This document shows positions 51,544 to 64,000 of a DNA stretch of 64,000 bases, one piece after another. Under the pieces are notes generated by a model. The model worked only from the letters and a program-made list of their open reading frames with translations. It made no database searches and was not told where the DNA came from. The DNA lies in contig CAJJDP010000032.1 of assembly GCA_905182995.1 (NCBI GenBank), positions 185,221 through 249,220 of the forward strand, given 5' to 3'. The stretch is from Paramecium octaurelia (Eukaryota > Ciliophora > Oligohymenophorea > Peniculida > Parameciidae). The number at the start of each line of letters is the position of its first letter. Position 1 is the stretch's first letter. Both the position numbers and the translations under genes were made by a program.

Positions 51544-51988
51544 ATGGGGGATTCAGATGCGACCCAGAACAATTTTCTATTGCACTCCGTAGTTAATTAA
51601 AGTAGGATTAATGAGAGCATCAATTAAATTAATTTATTTGACTTGATGAATGAGTTTAATCCAGGACCTGCAATTAAAAAACTATGGTTAAAGATCAAGA
51701 TTTTATAGATGAATTGGAACTATTTTTGGATCAATTAGATTAACCCAAAAAAGGTAAAAATTCATAGAAGAATCAATTATTATTTTTGATGATAATGATG
51801 GTCAATCAATTTTAGAGTTCAATAATTTAACTAATACAAACAATAAATTAGAAACTCTATCATCTAGATATCAAGATGGTTGGTTAGATAAACTACCAAT
51901 AAAACATGAATTTGATGATCTAGAAGAACTGGAGAAAATACTATCTTAAGGATAATAAATATAACAATATATTTTTGAGTACTAATGA
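51544..51988 (+). CDS. Small acidic protein with a probable frameshift
   Basis: Two overlapping protein-like frames. The first, from ATG 51544, reads MGDSDATQNNFLLHSVVNQS to GPAIKK; the second, from an ATG at 51684, reads MVKDQDFIDELELFLDQLDQ and, after a 17-nt intron (GTAAAAATTCATAGAAG), ends FEYQ at TGA 51986-51988. Starting at 51684 gives an exact 96 codons. Joining both requires a one-base change in the A run near 51675-51681. Unknown function; acidic and helical, no membrane segment. Confidence 0.5.
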
Positions 51989-52489
51989 TAATTTTTGGAT
52001 TTAAGTATGTTCTTACATTGTAACAGATGTAGAAACAATCAATATTAGTTACAAATTCTAAGACATTATATTTCAAAGAGTTTGAATAAAAATAAATATT
52101 TTTTTGATCAATTTTTTTAATGTATTCATAGTTTAATAATAGCAATTAAAAATTTTGACTAAAATTTTGTTTAAAGAAATGAGTCTAATTCAAAATACAT
52201 AATAAAAATTAAAAGCTACGATGTTTCCATTATGAAAAATCTAAAAAGCAGATGGACTAAATCTATGGATAGCAAAAAAATTTATAAAATAAAATTAATT
52301 AAGAAAGTCAGAATTCTTTTTATTTTCTAAGTAACTTATGAAATTCAATATTTATCAAAATGATCTGAGATTAAAACTGATGATTTCTTTAGTTAAATTA
52401 TTCCATATATTTAATAATTTTGCATAATGGTCTATAAAATTAATTGTTTTAAAGCAATCCCATTCTCATTTTATTTGATAAATATATCA
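51989..52489. other. Intergenic region
   Basis: 501 bp of AT-rich sequence between two plus-strand genes. A minus-strand frame overlaps 51864-52145 but has no conserved content. Should include the promoter of the redox protein gene. Confidence 0.5.
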
Positions 52490-55191
52490 ATGAATTTTAC
52501 TATAATAGTTTTACTACTATGGATTATTATCAACTGCTCGGCTCAATAAATCTCTTAAACTGTTAAAATGTATGGAAATGAAAAACTATTAAACATATAA
52601 ATAATTTTGTCATCCTAATTTGACTTCTAACTTACTTATTACAACAACTAAGTAATAACATAAATATTTTTAGACACATTCTTTCGAAATCCTACATTGC
52701 TCAAACCTTGATAGTTGTGGATGCTAAAGTCCTAAATTTAGCAATTTTTATTGTTTCGAAAATAATGGCGAATATTATTTCCATTTTTCTAAATTACCGT
52801 ATGTTAATGGGGATACCATACTAAAGAAGGAAAATAAAACCTAAATTTAGGATAATCACGAAATTGAATCACACAGTTCAAATGTTCATTTTCGGATTTT
52901 AGATCTAGAGGAATATCTCAACAAGTCGTTAGCAGCTTAAACTGTTGCTTACACAGATAGCGACTTATCAAGTTCATTGCAATTAGGAACTTACGAATTA
53001 TATATGAAATGGGAAATATATACGAATGGTTCATTCGACATGGCTATTGATTATAATCAATTAAACTGGATAGGTTTTGGATTTTGCCCTACTGTAAGCA
53101 TTTATAACTTATGATTAGATGTCTGATTGTGATATGATAGTATTGTACGTCTCCCAACAAACAGTTATTGTGTTGGATACCTTTTCTTATGGTCATTCAA
53201 CTCCAAGAACTGACAAATCAAATGATATTAACATAGTATCATATGCAGTCAATTCTACAGGCTATAAAGTTAGATTCAATAGAAAATTGGACACAGGAGA
53301 CACATCAGATTAAGTGTTAGCGAAAGGAGATAAATATACTTTTTGTGTAGCATGGTCAGGAGCAGATCAAATGGAAATGCATAGTGCTTGGTATAACTTT
53401 GATATTACTTTTGATAATGGAATAGTTGGATAAGCCACACTTTCAAATGGTGAGAGCATTCTATATTATGTCCATGCAGTTGTTCTATTCATAGGATGGG
53501 GAATTGTGGCAGATTTTGGAATAATTATAGGAAGATTTTTCAAATCAATCAATAGTTATTTATGGATTCATGCTATTTGTTTCATATTTGTTGATCTCTC
53601 AACACTTGTGTTAGTAGTATTGATGCTCTTTGTTGGTGGTTCTCGAGGAAATACGGAAGAAGATGGTGCATTAGAAGCACACAAAATAATTTCAATTGTT
53701 CTTGGTTTAGCCGTCATAGTGCAACATATCTTAGGAGTTGTTGTTAAACATTTCCTTGAATCCACAGAAAAAGAAAATAGATAGGCTTTATTTACTATTA
53801 GAATGATTCATGTAGTTTTAGGAACAGTAATGTATCTTGCAGCCAAAGTTGACATTATTTTAGGATTTGTCAAGAACGAAGAGAAATTATTATTGGTTTT
53901 GGGAATCATATGGACATTACTTCTAATTCTTGTTAGAATTGGATTAGAAATTTATAAATCTTTTAATTCATCAATTAGAACTAAAATTGCCCCATAACAA
54001 TAATAGCCATTGAGTGAACAGTAGACAAAATTACTAAAGTTATTACAAGGAAACCATCCATCAGCTAGTATCATAAAAGAATTACCATAAATTAAATGGG
54101 TATTATTAAATTAAGACGTATATGATGTAACTGATTACTAACATCCAGGAGGCAACTTCATTATTTCAAATGTTAATGGTCAAGAAATCAGTCGTTATTT
54201 CTATGGTGCCTTTTAACTTGAATCCACTACAATGGAACCATACACCCATAGCTAATTTGCATATCAAACCTTATAAAAAAGATACATAGGTACTATTTAA
54301 AATGTTAATTACAATAATTAAAATCCAGGCTCTTTTTGGGATTTAATTGAAAAAGTAGATTTGTCAAAAAACATCTCCTTGTTTAATTTCACTAATCCAA
54401 ATTTTCAAATCAACTTGCGTCAAAATGTTCTAGATTTTGGTTAGCACTTTAGTGTCACTCTATAAGAAGTTGGTGGAAAGATAAGAATGTATACAAAAGT
54501 ATTATGCATGTCAAATCCATATCAAACCTTTAGAGAATAAGTTATTAAATATAACGAAGGAAAAACCACTCAGCCACCGTTGTTGTAATTTGATAAAATT
54601 AACACAGTCCCCTTGATTATTAAAAAATATAACTTTCCTAAGGCCTTATCTGCATAAATCTTTGAACATCAAGGTAATTTTTGGGTTTAAGGTCCTTTCG
54701 GAAGAGGATTAGAACTCGAATCGAAATCTAAATGTATCGCTTTTGTTGGGGGTACTGGCATATTGCCTTTTTTGGATTTGTTAGATCATTTACTGATGAA
54801 ATCTATTTACCTAACAAATAAATAAAAGTAATAATAAATTTAACAATTCTTTCCCTAATATGATCAATTAGAAGAATCATTTGAATTTACATTATTAGCT
54901 TCATTCCAAAGTGAAGAAGAATTTATTGGTAAAGACTGGATTAGGAAACTTTATTTAATCAATAAAACCAATGATTTAAAGTTGTTTAATATGTAAATAA
55001 GATACTCTGATTCTACACTAGACACAGTGATACCTGCATTTAGAGGCAGATTTAATGAAGAACTTGTTAGATAGCATTTAGGAGACTATAATAAGAAAGT
55101 TTATATATGTGGTCCCCCAAATATGATATATTCTCTCACTCAAATTATCTCTAAAACAGAATAGGATTAGACAAAAGTAATGATTGTTTGA
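52490..55191 (+). CDS. DOMON - cytochrome b561 - cytochrome b5 - flavin reductase fusion
   Basis: 884 residues; two introns (22 and 25 nt), exact 885 codons. Order: signal peptide (FTIIVLLLWIIINCSA); extracytosolic DOMON-like domain about 80-300; cytochrome b561 core about 308-470 with heme histidines in YYVHAVVLF, YLWIHAICF, EAHKIISIVLG and MIHVVLGTVMYL; cytochrome b5 about 520-590 with the heme motif HPGGNF; then a ferredoxin-reductase module with FAD motif RMYT, GPFGRGL, GGTGILPFLD and CGPPNM. Together these form a complete path from cytosolic NAD(P)H via FAD and b5 heme across the membrane to a lumenal or outside acceptor. Likely a ferric/cupric or ascorbate-linked transmembrane reductase; substrate unknown. 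Confidence 0.85.
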
Positions 55192-55794
55192 ATGAATAGT
55201 AAACACAGTATTTCTTATCAAATTATACACAATATTATTTCACCATAATTTTTCCAAAATCTTACATTAGCTATTTATTTTTAACACATTTTTCCTTTTG
55301 AGGAATTATTTAAATTCCTAAATATTTATTTATCGATTCAAACACCTCCTTTAAAAAAATATAGAATAAACTGAATTTTGTTTATAGAAATTCAAACCTC
55401 CAATCTTCTGATAGCAATCCAAATTAAATCTGATTCAAATCCTTTATATAAACTAATCTGTAGTTGCAACCTTAATATGTTAGCTTGCGGTATTCTAATT
55501 TAATTAATATTAATCAAATTATCATTTCTAATTTATTTTTTCTATTTCCTCCCTAAAGATCATTTTTGTTTATTCACCTTTTTTTAATTTGAAAATGAAA
55601 CAAATTACTCTTAAAAACATTTAAATTTAATAAATTTACAATTAAAAATTATTATTTCTTTTAGCCTTTTTATTATAATCAAAATTTAATTACTTTAAAT
55701 TTTTAGTTCATTAATCGATTTAATAATTTGGTATTCAATGATGTCATCACTCTCAGTTTATAATGACTATAAAATCATTATTAGTATTAATTCA
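55192..55794. other. Intergenic region
   Basis: 603 bp, strongly AT-rich, between two plus-strand genes. No reading frame with coding character, no recognisable RNA gene. Confidence 0.5.
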
Positions 55795-56743
55795 ATGTAG
55801 AAAATCTTATCTTTGCTTACAACAGCATTGTTATTGAGTGGCTTGACCTTTTACTCGTAAAATGAGGAACCTCACTCCTTTAAAACTTGGTAGAAGAAAT
55901 ATAACAAGTTCTATTCTTCAAGTGAAGAAGCATATAGATAGATAATATTCAATCAAAATGTTGAATTAATCAATGAACATAACTCAAATCCCAACAAAAG
56001 TTATACCATGGGAATCAATTAATTTGTTGATTTAACTGATGAAGAATTCTAATCTATGTATTTGGGAAAACCAACTTTTGTCAAAATTGATAATATTGAA
56101 TTAAGCGCTGGAAATAACTTAGGAGAAGCTGATTGGTCTAGCAAAATGAATCCAATCAAAAATTAAGGTAATTGTGGATCATGTTGGACTTTCTCTGCTA
56201 TTGGCGCAGTTGAAGGTTTCTTGGCTATAAGAAAAGGCTTCAAAGGAGTATTGTCTGAATAATAATTGGTGGATTGTGCTATTGATGCAGGAGAAGGATG
56301 CAACGGAGGAAATTCAGACTTGGCATTAGATTACATTGCTGAAGTTGGTTCTGTTTATGAAAGAGATTATGAATATGTAAATCATATAAAATATATTATA
56401 GACTGCGAAAGATGGAGTTTGTAAGGTTAAATAGGGAAAGGTTAGAATATCGGGAAGATAAAACTATGGTCCAAATGAAGATGCTATCAAAAAGGGAATC
56501 TAAAATTATCCATTATCTGTGAGTGTTGACGCCACTTTTTGGAAATTCTATAGTAAAGGAGTATATGATGGAGCATGTAGAGATGATTTCCATAATCATG
56601 CTGTTGTGGCTGTTGGATTTGACGATGCAGGAAACTGGAAGATAAGAAACTCATGGGGAGAAGGTTGGGGAGAATAGGGTCACATTTGGTTGAAACCAGG
56701 AAATTCTTGTGCCGTAATGACCAGAGTCGATGGAGCCATTTGA
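55795..56743 (+). CDS. Papain-family cysteine protease (cathepsin L type)
   Basis: 307 residues as a preproenzyme. Signal peptide ([19 protein letters not shown]), I29-type propeptide ([34 protein letters not shown]), then mature domain from about residue 105: catalytic Cys in [12 protein letters not shown] (about 125), His in NHAVVAVGF (about 258), Asn in [12 protein letters not shown] (about 275). One 25-nt TAG intron; exact 308 codons. Probably acts in phagolysosomes or secretory granules. The second codon is TAG (Gln). Confidence 0.95.
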
Positions 56744-57004
56744 TATTATATAAGCCTAATAATTTAATCAATATTGATTATTTTTGTTGTTAATTTAATT
56801 AAAATCCAACTAAAATCAATCCCTTGTGCAATCAATTCATACTTATAATTATATAATCATCTGAATCATATAATTGATTTAATTAATAAAATAGATATTC
56901 TAGAAAAAAAAATAATAGGAGAATAATTATTGTCAAAATATTGTTAACATCAATGTGATATTTTAAAAATTACAAATTCTCATATTCAATAATTGCAATG
57001 TGTT

Positions 57005-57471
57005 TCACATTTTCAACTCCAATTTTAGCACTTTATTTGATTAAAGTTTAATATTTAAAGTCGAACATTGAATTATTGATTAGTTGAAAAGTTTATGAGC
57101 GTCAGCCAAAGGCAAATTAGATTTAATTTCATACAAAGCCGCTTTTAATTAGAATTAACCTCTTTCCATTTATGATAAAGAAATTCTCTATTACTCTTAT
57201 TTTAATACATCTTTGTAAAATTATGTCCTTTTTAATTGTACTTTTTATTTGTTAATACTTCTCTAATATTTTTATTTCATAATTTCGTCAAATTCTCGAT
57301 TTCTTTCAATTTCTTTCAGCTGTAATAATAAATAGTATTTTTGATCGAAATTTAATTTTAAATTTTGTTTTATCCCATATTTAGAATCTCACCATTTTTA
57401 CTATCAAATTAGTTTGGTTAATTTATTAAATTTTGAGCAATTCTTTAAACGAAATCCTACTTATTATCCAT
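57005..57471 (-). CDS. Small helical protein with an unresolved frame change
   Basis: Starts MDNKQDFVQRIAQNLINQ at 57471 and ends VLKLELKM at TGA 57005-57007. The two halves are in different frames; the span (467 nt) is two over a multiple of three. I found no GT...AG segment of suitable length between NQFDSK (about 57390) and QLKEIERNREFDE (about 57320). The second half is a long charged helix. Either a one-base error or a non-standard intron is present. Function unknown. Confidence 0.45.
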
Positions 57472-57930
57472 TAATTACAGTTCTAATTTTACTACAAAAG
57501 CATTTTCAAATGGATTACAATGAAACTTTCTCAAAAATATTTGAATAATTATAAGAGATCGTGTGTGTTGGGGAAAAATTGAGTAAATTTAATAGTTTTA
57601 TACAATGCAACACAAAATATTCATTAGAATTATTTTATAATATAATTACTACTCTTCAAGATTGTTTATCAACTATTTTAAGTAGAAAAATTAAATAACA
57701 TTATGCTATATTAATACGATAATGAAAATTAATGAATTTTCTCTCCAATCTATCTTAGATTCCTATTCTTCATAATATAATTCAGAATTCATCTAACATA
57801 AATGGTTCCTCATTAAAAGAGTGGTTTAGAACGGTTTACAAAATCTCAACTTTGTAAAATAATAATTTGTAATTGGTTTAATTCCATTCTAAATAATAAT
57901 TTTTTAAATTTATATAAACTTTATTCAACT
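57472..57930. other. Divergent intergenic region
   Basis: 459 bp between two divergent genes. An ATG near 57520 opens a 20-codon frame (MKLSQKYLNNYKRSC) then a TGA. Otherwise AT-rich and featureless. Confidence 0.45.
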
Positions 57931-60900
57931 ATGAAATTTATTGAGATTCTGAAGCAAGGATTATCAGACCTAATCAAATTTTTTATCATAATGAATAATC
58001 AATTTCCATTTACAAACAAACTAATCTCATATATAATATTTTCAATGGGATAATTTAAGAATTCCTCTTACATAATTTATAGACATTATAGTAATCAATC
58101 ATAATACAATTAAATTTACTAGCTTATTTCCTGGTGTTCAAGACCTTCCATAATATTAAATGGAAAATATTTATTCATTATACCCTTTATGATAGCGATA
58201 ATCATATTATTTACCTTAATTTATTAGCTTATTAATTATTTCAATTATAAAGAAGATTAATTTAAACAAAAAATTACTTTGAAAAATTATTTATTGAAGC
58301 AAAACAAACTAACTCGAGGAATAAACCTAATTACAGCCTTTATTTATGAATTTTATCATATAATTTTTATCAACTTAATTTTTGAGATTTCTTTAACTTC
58401 AATATAAGATCAATCTAATATTAATACTATTCTAATAATGATTACACTTTTATTATTTACGATATTTGACATTACTAAATTACTGGTAAATCAATATAAA
58501 TTGTCTTATAAAATCACGATACAATCATCGTTTTATACAACATTTTTAGATATGATGCTTCACAGCTTAAATATTATTTAAATTCTCCTATTTTGTTTTT
58601 ATACACCAGATGGAATCTATTAGATAACAATTGCATTTCTAATATCAATATTGATGTTGATAAATCTGATGAAAAACTTCCATTTCTTACATTTTAATGC
58701 ATATAATTTAATAATCATATCCTAAAGTTTAGCGATTATTTTATCAATAACAGAATATTTTACTATTCTTTTTAGTGTAACTCAAAATGAATTTGGAATT
58801 TTTTAATTGATTGCTCTACCATTAGTTGTCAACATATTTAAAAAAATAAAAAGTAGAGCATCAGTTCTCAAAATTTTTAATAATTTCAATAATCCAAGTA
58901 TTGATTTTTAAATTTTGTTTTAACATTTGGAATCGAATTATAATTCATAAAAGACAGCATTTTATGTCTATATAGAATAAAGACATAAACAACTTTGTGT
59001 TAATTGTAATTGCTCATAAAAATAAAAAAACTATGACATTTATCTAAAATTATCAACGAGCATTTATTCATAATCAAAATTGACTAATCATTTAATTATT
59101 CAAATGATCTTAATACACATCTATACAAAAAACTACATTTAAGCTTATTCAATTTGTAGTTCTATCCTAGAGTTTTAAGATTAAATGAACCTCCACTATA
59201 ACAACCATTACTCTTATAAATTTATTATGAAAAACTCTTCTAAGTCAGCCATCCAGCCTATAAATTATGTCGATCATCTTTAAAAACCAATGTATATTTT
59301 ATATAAAAATATCTATTCATATTTAAGAGAGGAAAGTAAATAATTTTTAAAAGCAAGATTAAGAAAGAATTTTTGCAAATAATATGATTAAACTACTTTA
59401 ATTTTCGAAGAGTTTTACAAAACAGAATATATCATTCGAATATTGAATCTGTAAATGATCAAGTTGTTAGAAGATAAATGTGCTTTATACAATCAATTGA
59501 TCAACGAATAAGTTTTGTAAAATGAAATTTTTGATAGATGTTGTAAGATTTCACTTCAACTTTGTTAAATTGAGAAAAACATTAATCAAATATATTAAAA
59601 AAATCCATGTAAGAAATAATAATTTTTAAGTTAGCCATAAGTATTTTAAATTTAAAAGTATTTTATCAAGCAGAAATCTTAAGAAATTATGCACAAGCCA
59701 GCAGGGAGCATTCAATTATCTATGAATTGGAATCATAATATAAATAAACTAGTATTGTACTTTTAGCAAAATAAAATAAAGTAGCATTTTTGATTACAAA
59801 ATTAGGAGATTGTTCATATAATATTAAAATAGAAAGAGCATCAAGCAATGCCATATCATTTTTTCAAAATGAATTACCTTAATATATAGAGCCCTTAATT
59901 CCTTAAGGCATAAGAGATTATCATGGGCAGAATCTACATGATTTTTTTTAAACTGGTTCATCCCCTAGATATAAGCAAAATGCTAGATTATTCATTCTTC
60001 AAAATAACTACATTCAGATAGCTGAATCATATTTAGATTCTTACAATAGTTTATCTGAATTACGATTTATTAATATAATTTTAGAACTCAAAGATATCAA
60101 GGGATATATGATACTTAATAACTAAACCCAAGTGGTTGGGATAAATAAACAATTTTTAGACCTATTAAATTTTTCAAAACAACAAATTGATTACTTTTAG
60201 CCTGACGAAATGATATATGGGCTGGATATCAGATTCTTAATTCCTCAATTTTCAATATTGATGGAAGAGAATAAAACAGTGTCTTTGATTGAGTTTTATT
60301 TTATAAAGTAGTGTTATATTTTTGATTTGACAAAGCATACAATGACAGACAGGTTTACAAATATGAATCTTTTAGATAGATTTGAATCTTAGATTGAAAT
60401 ATAATCTAAATATCACAATGGTTAATTATCATATATGATAATATCCTTTGATTACTTGAAGAAGCAGAATATCACTTCATTATTATCAAATTTTGTAGAA
60501 TGTTCGACAAAATCCAATCAAAAGATTGATCTATAATAAAGACTTTTAGAAGGGATAAAGATAGATTCTCCTTATGATTTTGATGATTCCAAAAATCTAG
60601 ATATACAACAAGAAATAACATATTAATAGATTAATTCTCCTCAAGAAAAATCATCAACATACGAATTATTATTTTAACAAAAATTTTATAATCGGTATAA
60701 TGATTTATCTGGTGGGAGTGATGATGTTTCAATAATGAAGAAGAACTTTTCTAAATAAGTCAGTATGCCTTAGTTTTATTCGGATAATCACAAGCGCAAA
60801 AACTCTGTTTAGGATGTATGCACTCCATCAAAGAAAAAAGAAAAATATGATTCTAATTTTTAGGATAAGGTAGAGTTTATAGATAAAATGGGATAGAAAA

Positions 60901-62705
60901 AAATTAAAAACATATTTGTTAAATTGGCTATCTTTTTTTTAGTTGTCTCCTCATTATTAGGAATAGTATCCTTATTGCTTCAAACATTCTTAATATAAAA
61001 TAATTTTAACAACTATATTACGGATGTGGAATAATTGTCAATAAAAAATGACATATTACAACCTATGTTAAGTTTCTTTATTTTGAGATTTATCATATAT
61101 GACAAAACTAATCTCTTACATTAGAATTTAATAACCTAAGAAGAATACCTGAATGAAATTGATTTTGCAAAATAGTATTTAAATAAGGAATTTGATCATT
61201 TTCATTCTCATATTTAGGAATTATTTGAGTCCAAGTTATTATAAGATTTGCTTTATGATCATTATTATAATGTGATATATTTATCGGATGACTCCTCATA
61301 CAAATATGAAAATTTTAGTGCTAGAACCTTTTTTATAAAATATTTTGATTATCAGTAATTCATCTTTGCAATATATTCTAATAATGAACTTCCTAAAATT
61401 ACTACTCCAGTCACTTTTTAGATGCTGAATTAATAATTATTGTTTGATATTTGCTCATATTTAAGCGATCAAGTTTATAATAATACAATAACTAGAAACT
61501 CTAAACAAATCAATGACTAAATAATTGTAATCGCATGTTTTTTAAGTGTGAATTTTATTTGTTTATTAATGTCGAATTACTATTATAGAAAATTTGCAAA
61601 TTAAAGGTAAATCTTTGGAAGTATGATGTTCAATCTTGAAAAAGGTGCATTAGAATCTGAATTATTAAATTTGGATTTTTTAATGAACCAAATCGAAAAT
61701 CATAACATTACTTAATTTTACACATTTAATGAAAAATACAAAGAAATTGAAATTAAAGCATTAAATTAAAAGTCAAAAACCCATTATTAGAGTTAATAAA
61801 AATAGATCCACAAAAAGGCTCGAGTAGACACAACTAAATTCTTAATTTTCATCTATACAATGTTTATTGGCTTTTTGACTGTAAATTTAACTAACACTCT
61901 TATATTATCTGAATTTATAAAAAAATATAAACCAACAGCTACAATGCATAAAAACACCTCAGATTTATGTTTGAATATCGCATTAATTTATTCTTAAAAA
62001 GAATAACTGAACAATCAAGTTTTCTTTTCATATTTAAAAAACTCCGATTTTTAGACAATGGTTTATTAGCTGAATTAATCATCTTTATAAATAAAATAAT
62101 ATTAATAAGAATTATTGAAAGTAGATCTACAGAATTTACTCTTTAATTCTGACTTTGTATCTTACTTTCTAAAATAAGAAACCAAAGATTTGTGTCCACT
62201 AATAAATACAGTATTAAATTATCATATCATAGAATAATGATTAATAAATCCAAAAAATTTGTCTAAACTCATTTGAAGGATCCTTTCTATTAGGAATTTC
62301 AGCTGTTTTGAACCATGTTTCTAAAATAGTTACATAAGAATTAATTGGTTAAGAATTCTCTCAACGTGAGCCTATAAATACATTAGAAGTGGAAGGAGCA
62401 TATCTGTTTGTCGAATACTTATAACGAGCATCTGATATGGCAATGTAAGACTTTTCTGAATAAGTTTTACAATAAAAATCCATTCTAGAAGTATAATTTG
62501 ATATAAATAGACAATACTTATTTCATCAATTTCCTTTAGTTTAGTTTTAGTAGCTATTATATTGAGCGCATTAGAAACTAATTTAAAATTAAAGCTAAGA
62601 TATGCTGTTAAATTTATACATTTAATACCAAGAGAAATCTTGTTTTTAGACAATGCTTTTGAGAGGAAAGCTAGAGTGGCGATTTTAAAGGATTAGAATT
62701 TATGA
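57931..62705 (+). CDS. Large PAS-type multi-pass membrane protein (tmcB-like), paralogue
   Basis: 1568 residues; introns of 26, 22 and 20 nt, exact 1569 codons. Same plan as the gene at 18558: N-terminal helices (FTNKLISYIIFSMGQ aligns with FTTKLPTLIQLIFG there), a helical middle, a PAS-like segment around residue 700-760, a long Ser/Lys-rich linker, a helix at about 1010 (LAIFFLVVSSLLGIVSLLL), an extracytosolic loop, further helices, and a C-terminal helix (SLVLVAIILSALETN) followed by LIPREILFLDNAF. Sequence identity between the two is low outside these blocks. Probable membrane sensor; ligand and output unknown. Confidence 0.82.
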
Positions 62706-62818
62706 TATTATAATATTTAATATTTTTTTAGTTCGATATATTATCATAAAGGATAGTGATTGAATTAGAAATTTATGATGTGCATAAAACTTTGAATTAA
62801 ATGCTAATATTATAATTA

Positions 62819-64000
62819 ATGGCAATCACTTAGTCAGATCGCTTCTTTTATTAAGGATTGCTTATCTCATCTTAGTTACATCCTTTTATCCTGGATATTC
62901 CCCATCTTTTAGAGCAATATTTGATGCTATTTATTCCCAAGAGTTTTTCTTTAATTAGAAAAACAAAATACATTTTGGGTATGAATTTTTATATTCTCAA
63001 GCCAGATATCTTATTTCTGCTTATTTTGACTTCTTTTTTATACGATATCTGCTTCTTATTGTCTTTAGATAGGTCATCGATAATTACTTTTTAAACTCCG
63101 ACAAATATTCCTAAGCCTTTGATTTTTTTTATGATTTCAATAATCTTTCTTATTAATCTTTCTCTCTAATTTAAGCTAATCTTTCATCATCTATTAGTCT
63201 CAATTTATCCTTTCGTAATTTTTATTCTGTACTCTATGCTTAACTTAAATTGTACCACGTATGCATTAAATATATTTCCTTAAGTTGGAGTCTCATTTTC
63301 AAAAGCATCAAAAGCGGTATACTAAGATTACATTAATTTCAAACCTATTGTTCTTAAAACCCACTTTATTATCCATTTGGTACATCGTGAGTTTAGATGT
63401 CCTCAAAAAAATCATCCATTATTTAATTTAATTATAATTGAATTTATACATCAAAATCAAAGAATAATTAATACAAGCTTAGCTTCAAAAATATTGTTTT
63501 GTGATTTTTCAAATTAGTAAACTCTCCGACTAATGCTATTAGTGTCAATAATGATTGCACCAACATGGTGTTTATAAATAATTTGCATAAAATAAATTCC
63601 TAATAATTTTGAGTAAAAATATTAAATTATTTAAGTAATATCATCACAAAAAAGATTTCATAGATTTAACTTTTTTCACTTAATAAATGGGATTTAAAAT
63701 GATTTAGATTGGTGATACTTTGATCAAAACTTTAATCTAAAGAAGATTATAATTTGATTTTTCTGAATTTCAAGATTTATTTTTCAGCCTCTTAATCCCT
63801 TGAGTATATGTTTCTTTTTTGTGAACAAACAATTATAAATTTCGAATATATTATTGTTTATTTTTAAAAAGAGGAATATAAACATGACAGCATTTCAGAA
63901 ATACATTTTTTCTTAAACCAAAGTCTACAAAAACTCAATCATTGAGAAGACTCTAAACTATGTGATGATACAAAAAGAACAATTCAAGTTGAAAGAATGA
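62819..64000 (+). CDS. Multi-pass membrane protein, 3' structure unresolved
   Basis: From ATG 62819 a frame of 298 codons runs to TGA 63713-63715 with several membrane helices (FLLILTSFLYDICFLLSL, PLIFFMISIIFLINLSL, SIYPFVIFILYSMLN) and a Cys/His segment (HLVHREFRCPQKNHPLF) similar in layout to the N-terminal part of the tmcB-like protein just upstream. Further protein-like pieces follow in other frames (IGDTLIKTLIQRRLQFDF; YIFSQTKVYKNSIIEK up to the TGA at 63998-64000). I could not find introns joining them. It may be a tandem, possibly damaged, third family member. Confidence 0.4.

Overview
The window looks like macronuclear DNA of a Paramecium-like oligohymenophorean ciliate. It is very AT-rich. 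Long conserved reading frames appear only when TAA and TAG are read as glutamine and TGA alone as stop. Genes are cut by tiny introns of about 19 to 31 nt that start with GTA and mostly end in TAG, and three genes encode trichocyst matrix proteins (extrusome crystal proteins typical of Paramecium). A standard-code gene finder fragments almost every gene here. For most intron-containing genes below the exon sum is an exact multiple of three, which I used as the test of each model.

Layout. 1-13.8 kb: three trichocyst matrix proteins, ribosomal protein S19, two diverged copies of an unknown coiled-coil gene joined across an N, a GSK3 kinase, a MORN-repeat protein and a four-helix membrane protein. 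13.9-25.1 kb: a 693-residue coiled-coil protein, threonine dehydratase, a 1543-residue PAS-type membrane protein (tmcB-like), and an FCP1-like phosphatase domain that has lost its catalytic aspartates. 26-33.4 kb: ribosomal protein L35A, a decayed CCT4 chaperonin gene, a frameshifted CCDC61/VFL3 gene, then ANP32, IFT27 and a MOK-type kinase, so three cilium or basal-body genes lie within about 5 kb. 33.5-41.3 kb: a membrane protein, a casein kinase 1, a DGAT1/SOAT acyltransferase and a 941-residue leucine-rich-repeat protein. 41.4-51.4 kb: small basic proteins, a sorting nexin duplicated by an assembly artefact, a centrin, a TAF13-like protein, a kinase with an altered catalytic loop, and lysyl-tRNA synthetase. 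51.5-64 kb: a small acidic gene, a DOMON-cytochrome b561-cytochrome b5-flavin reductase fusion, a papain-type protease, a second tmcB-like protein and a further membrane gene at the right edge.

Genes are packed on both strands with spacers of tens to a few hundred bases, including 37 nt and 24 nt between convergent stops. I see no operons, CRISPR arrays, insertion sequences, rRNA genes or recognisable tRNA genes. Functional themes are regulated secretion (trichocyst proteins, protease), cilia and basal bodies (CCDC61, IFT27, MOK, centrin), signalling kinases, and membrane redox or lipid chemistry.

Points most worth a second look are the four-domain redox fusion, the frequent use of AAG as 3' splice site with introns down to 17-19 nt, the dead FCP1-like phosphatase, the block of frameshifted genes at 26.4-30.6 kb, and two single-N contig joins (6193 and 44029), of which the second is flanked by an exact 1393-bp duplication.
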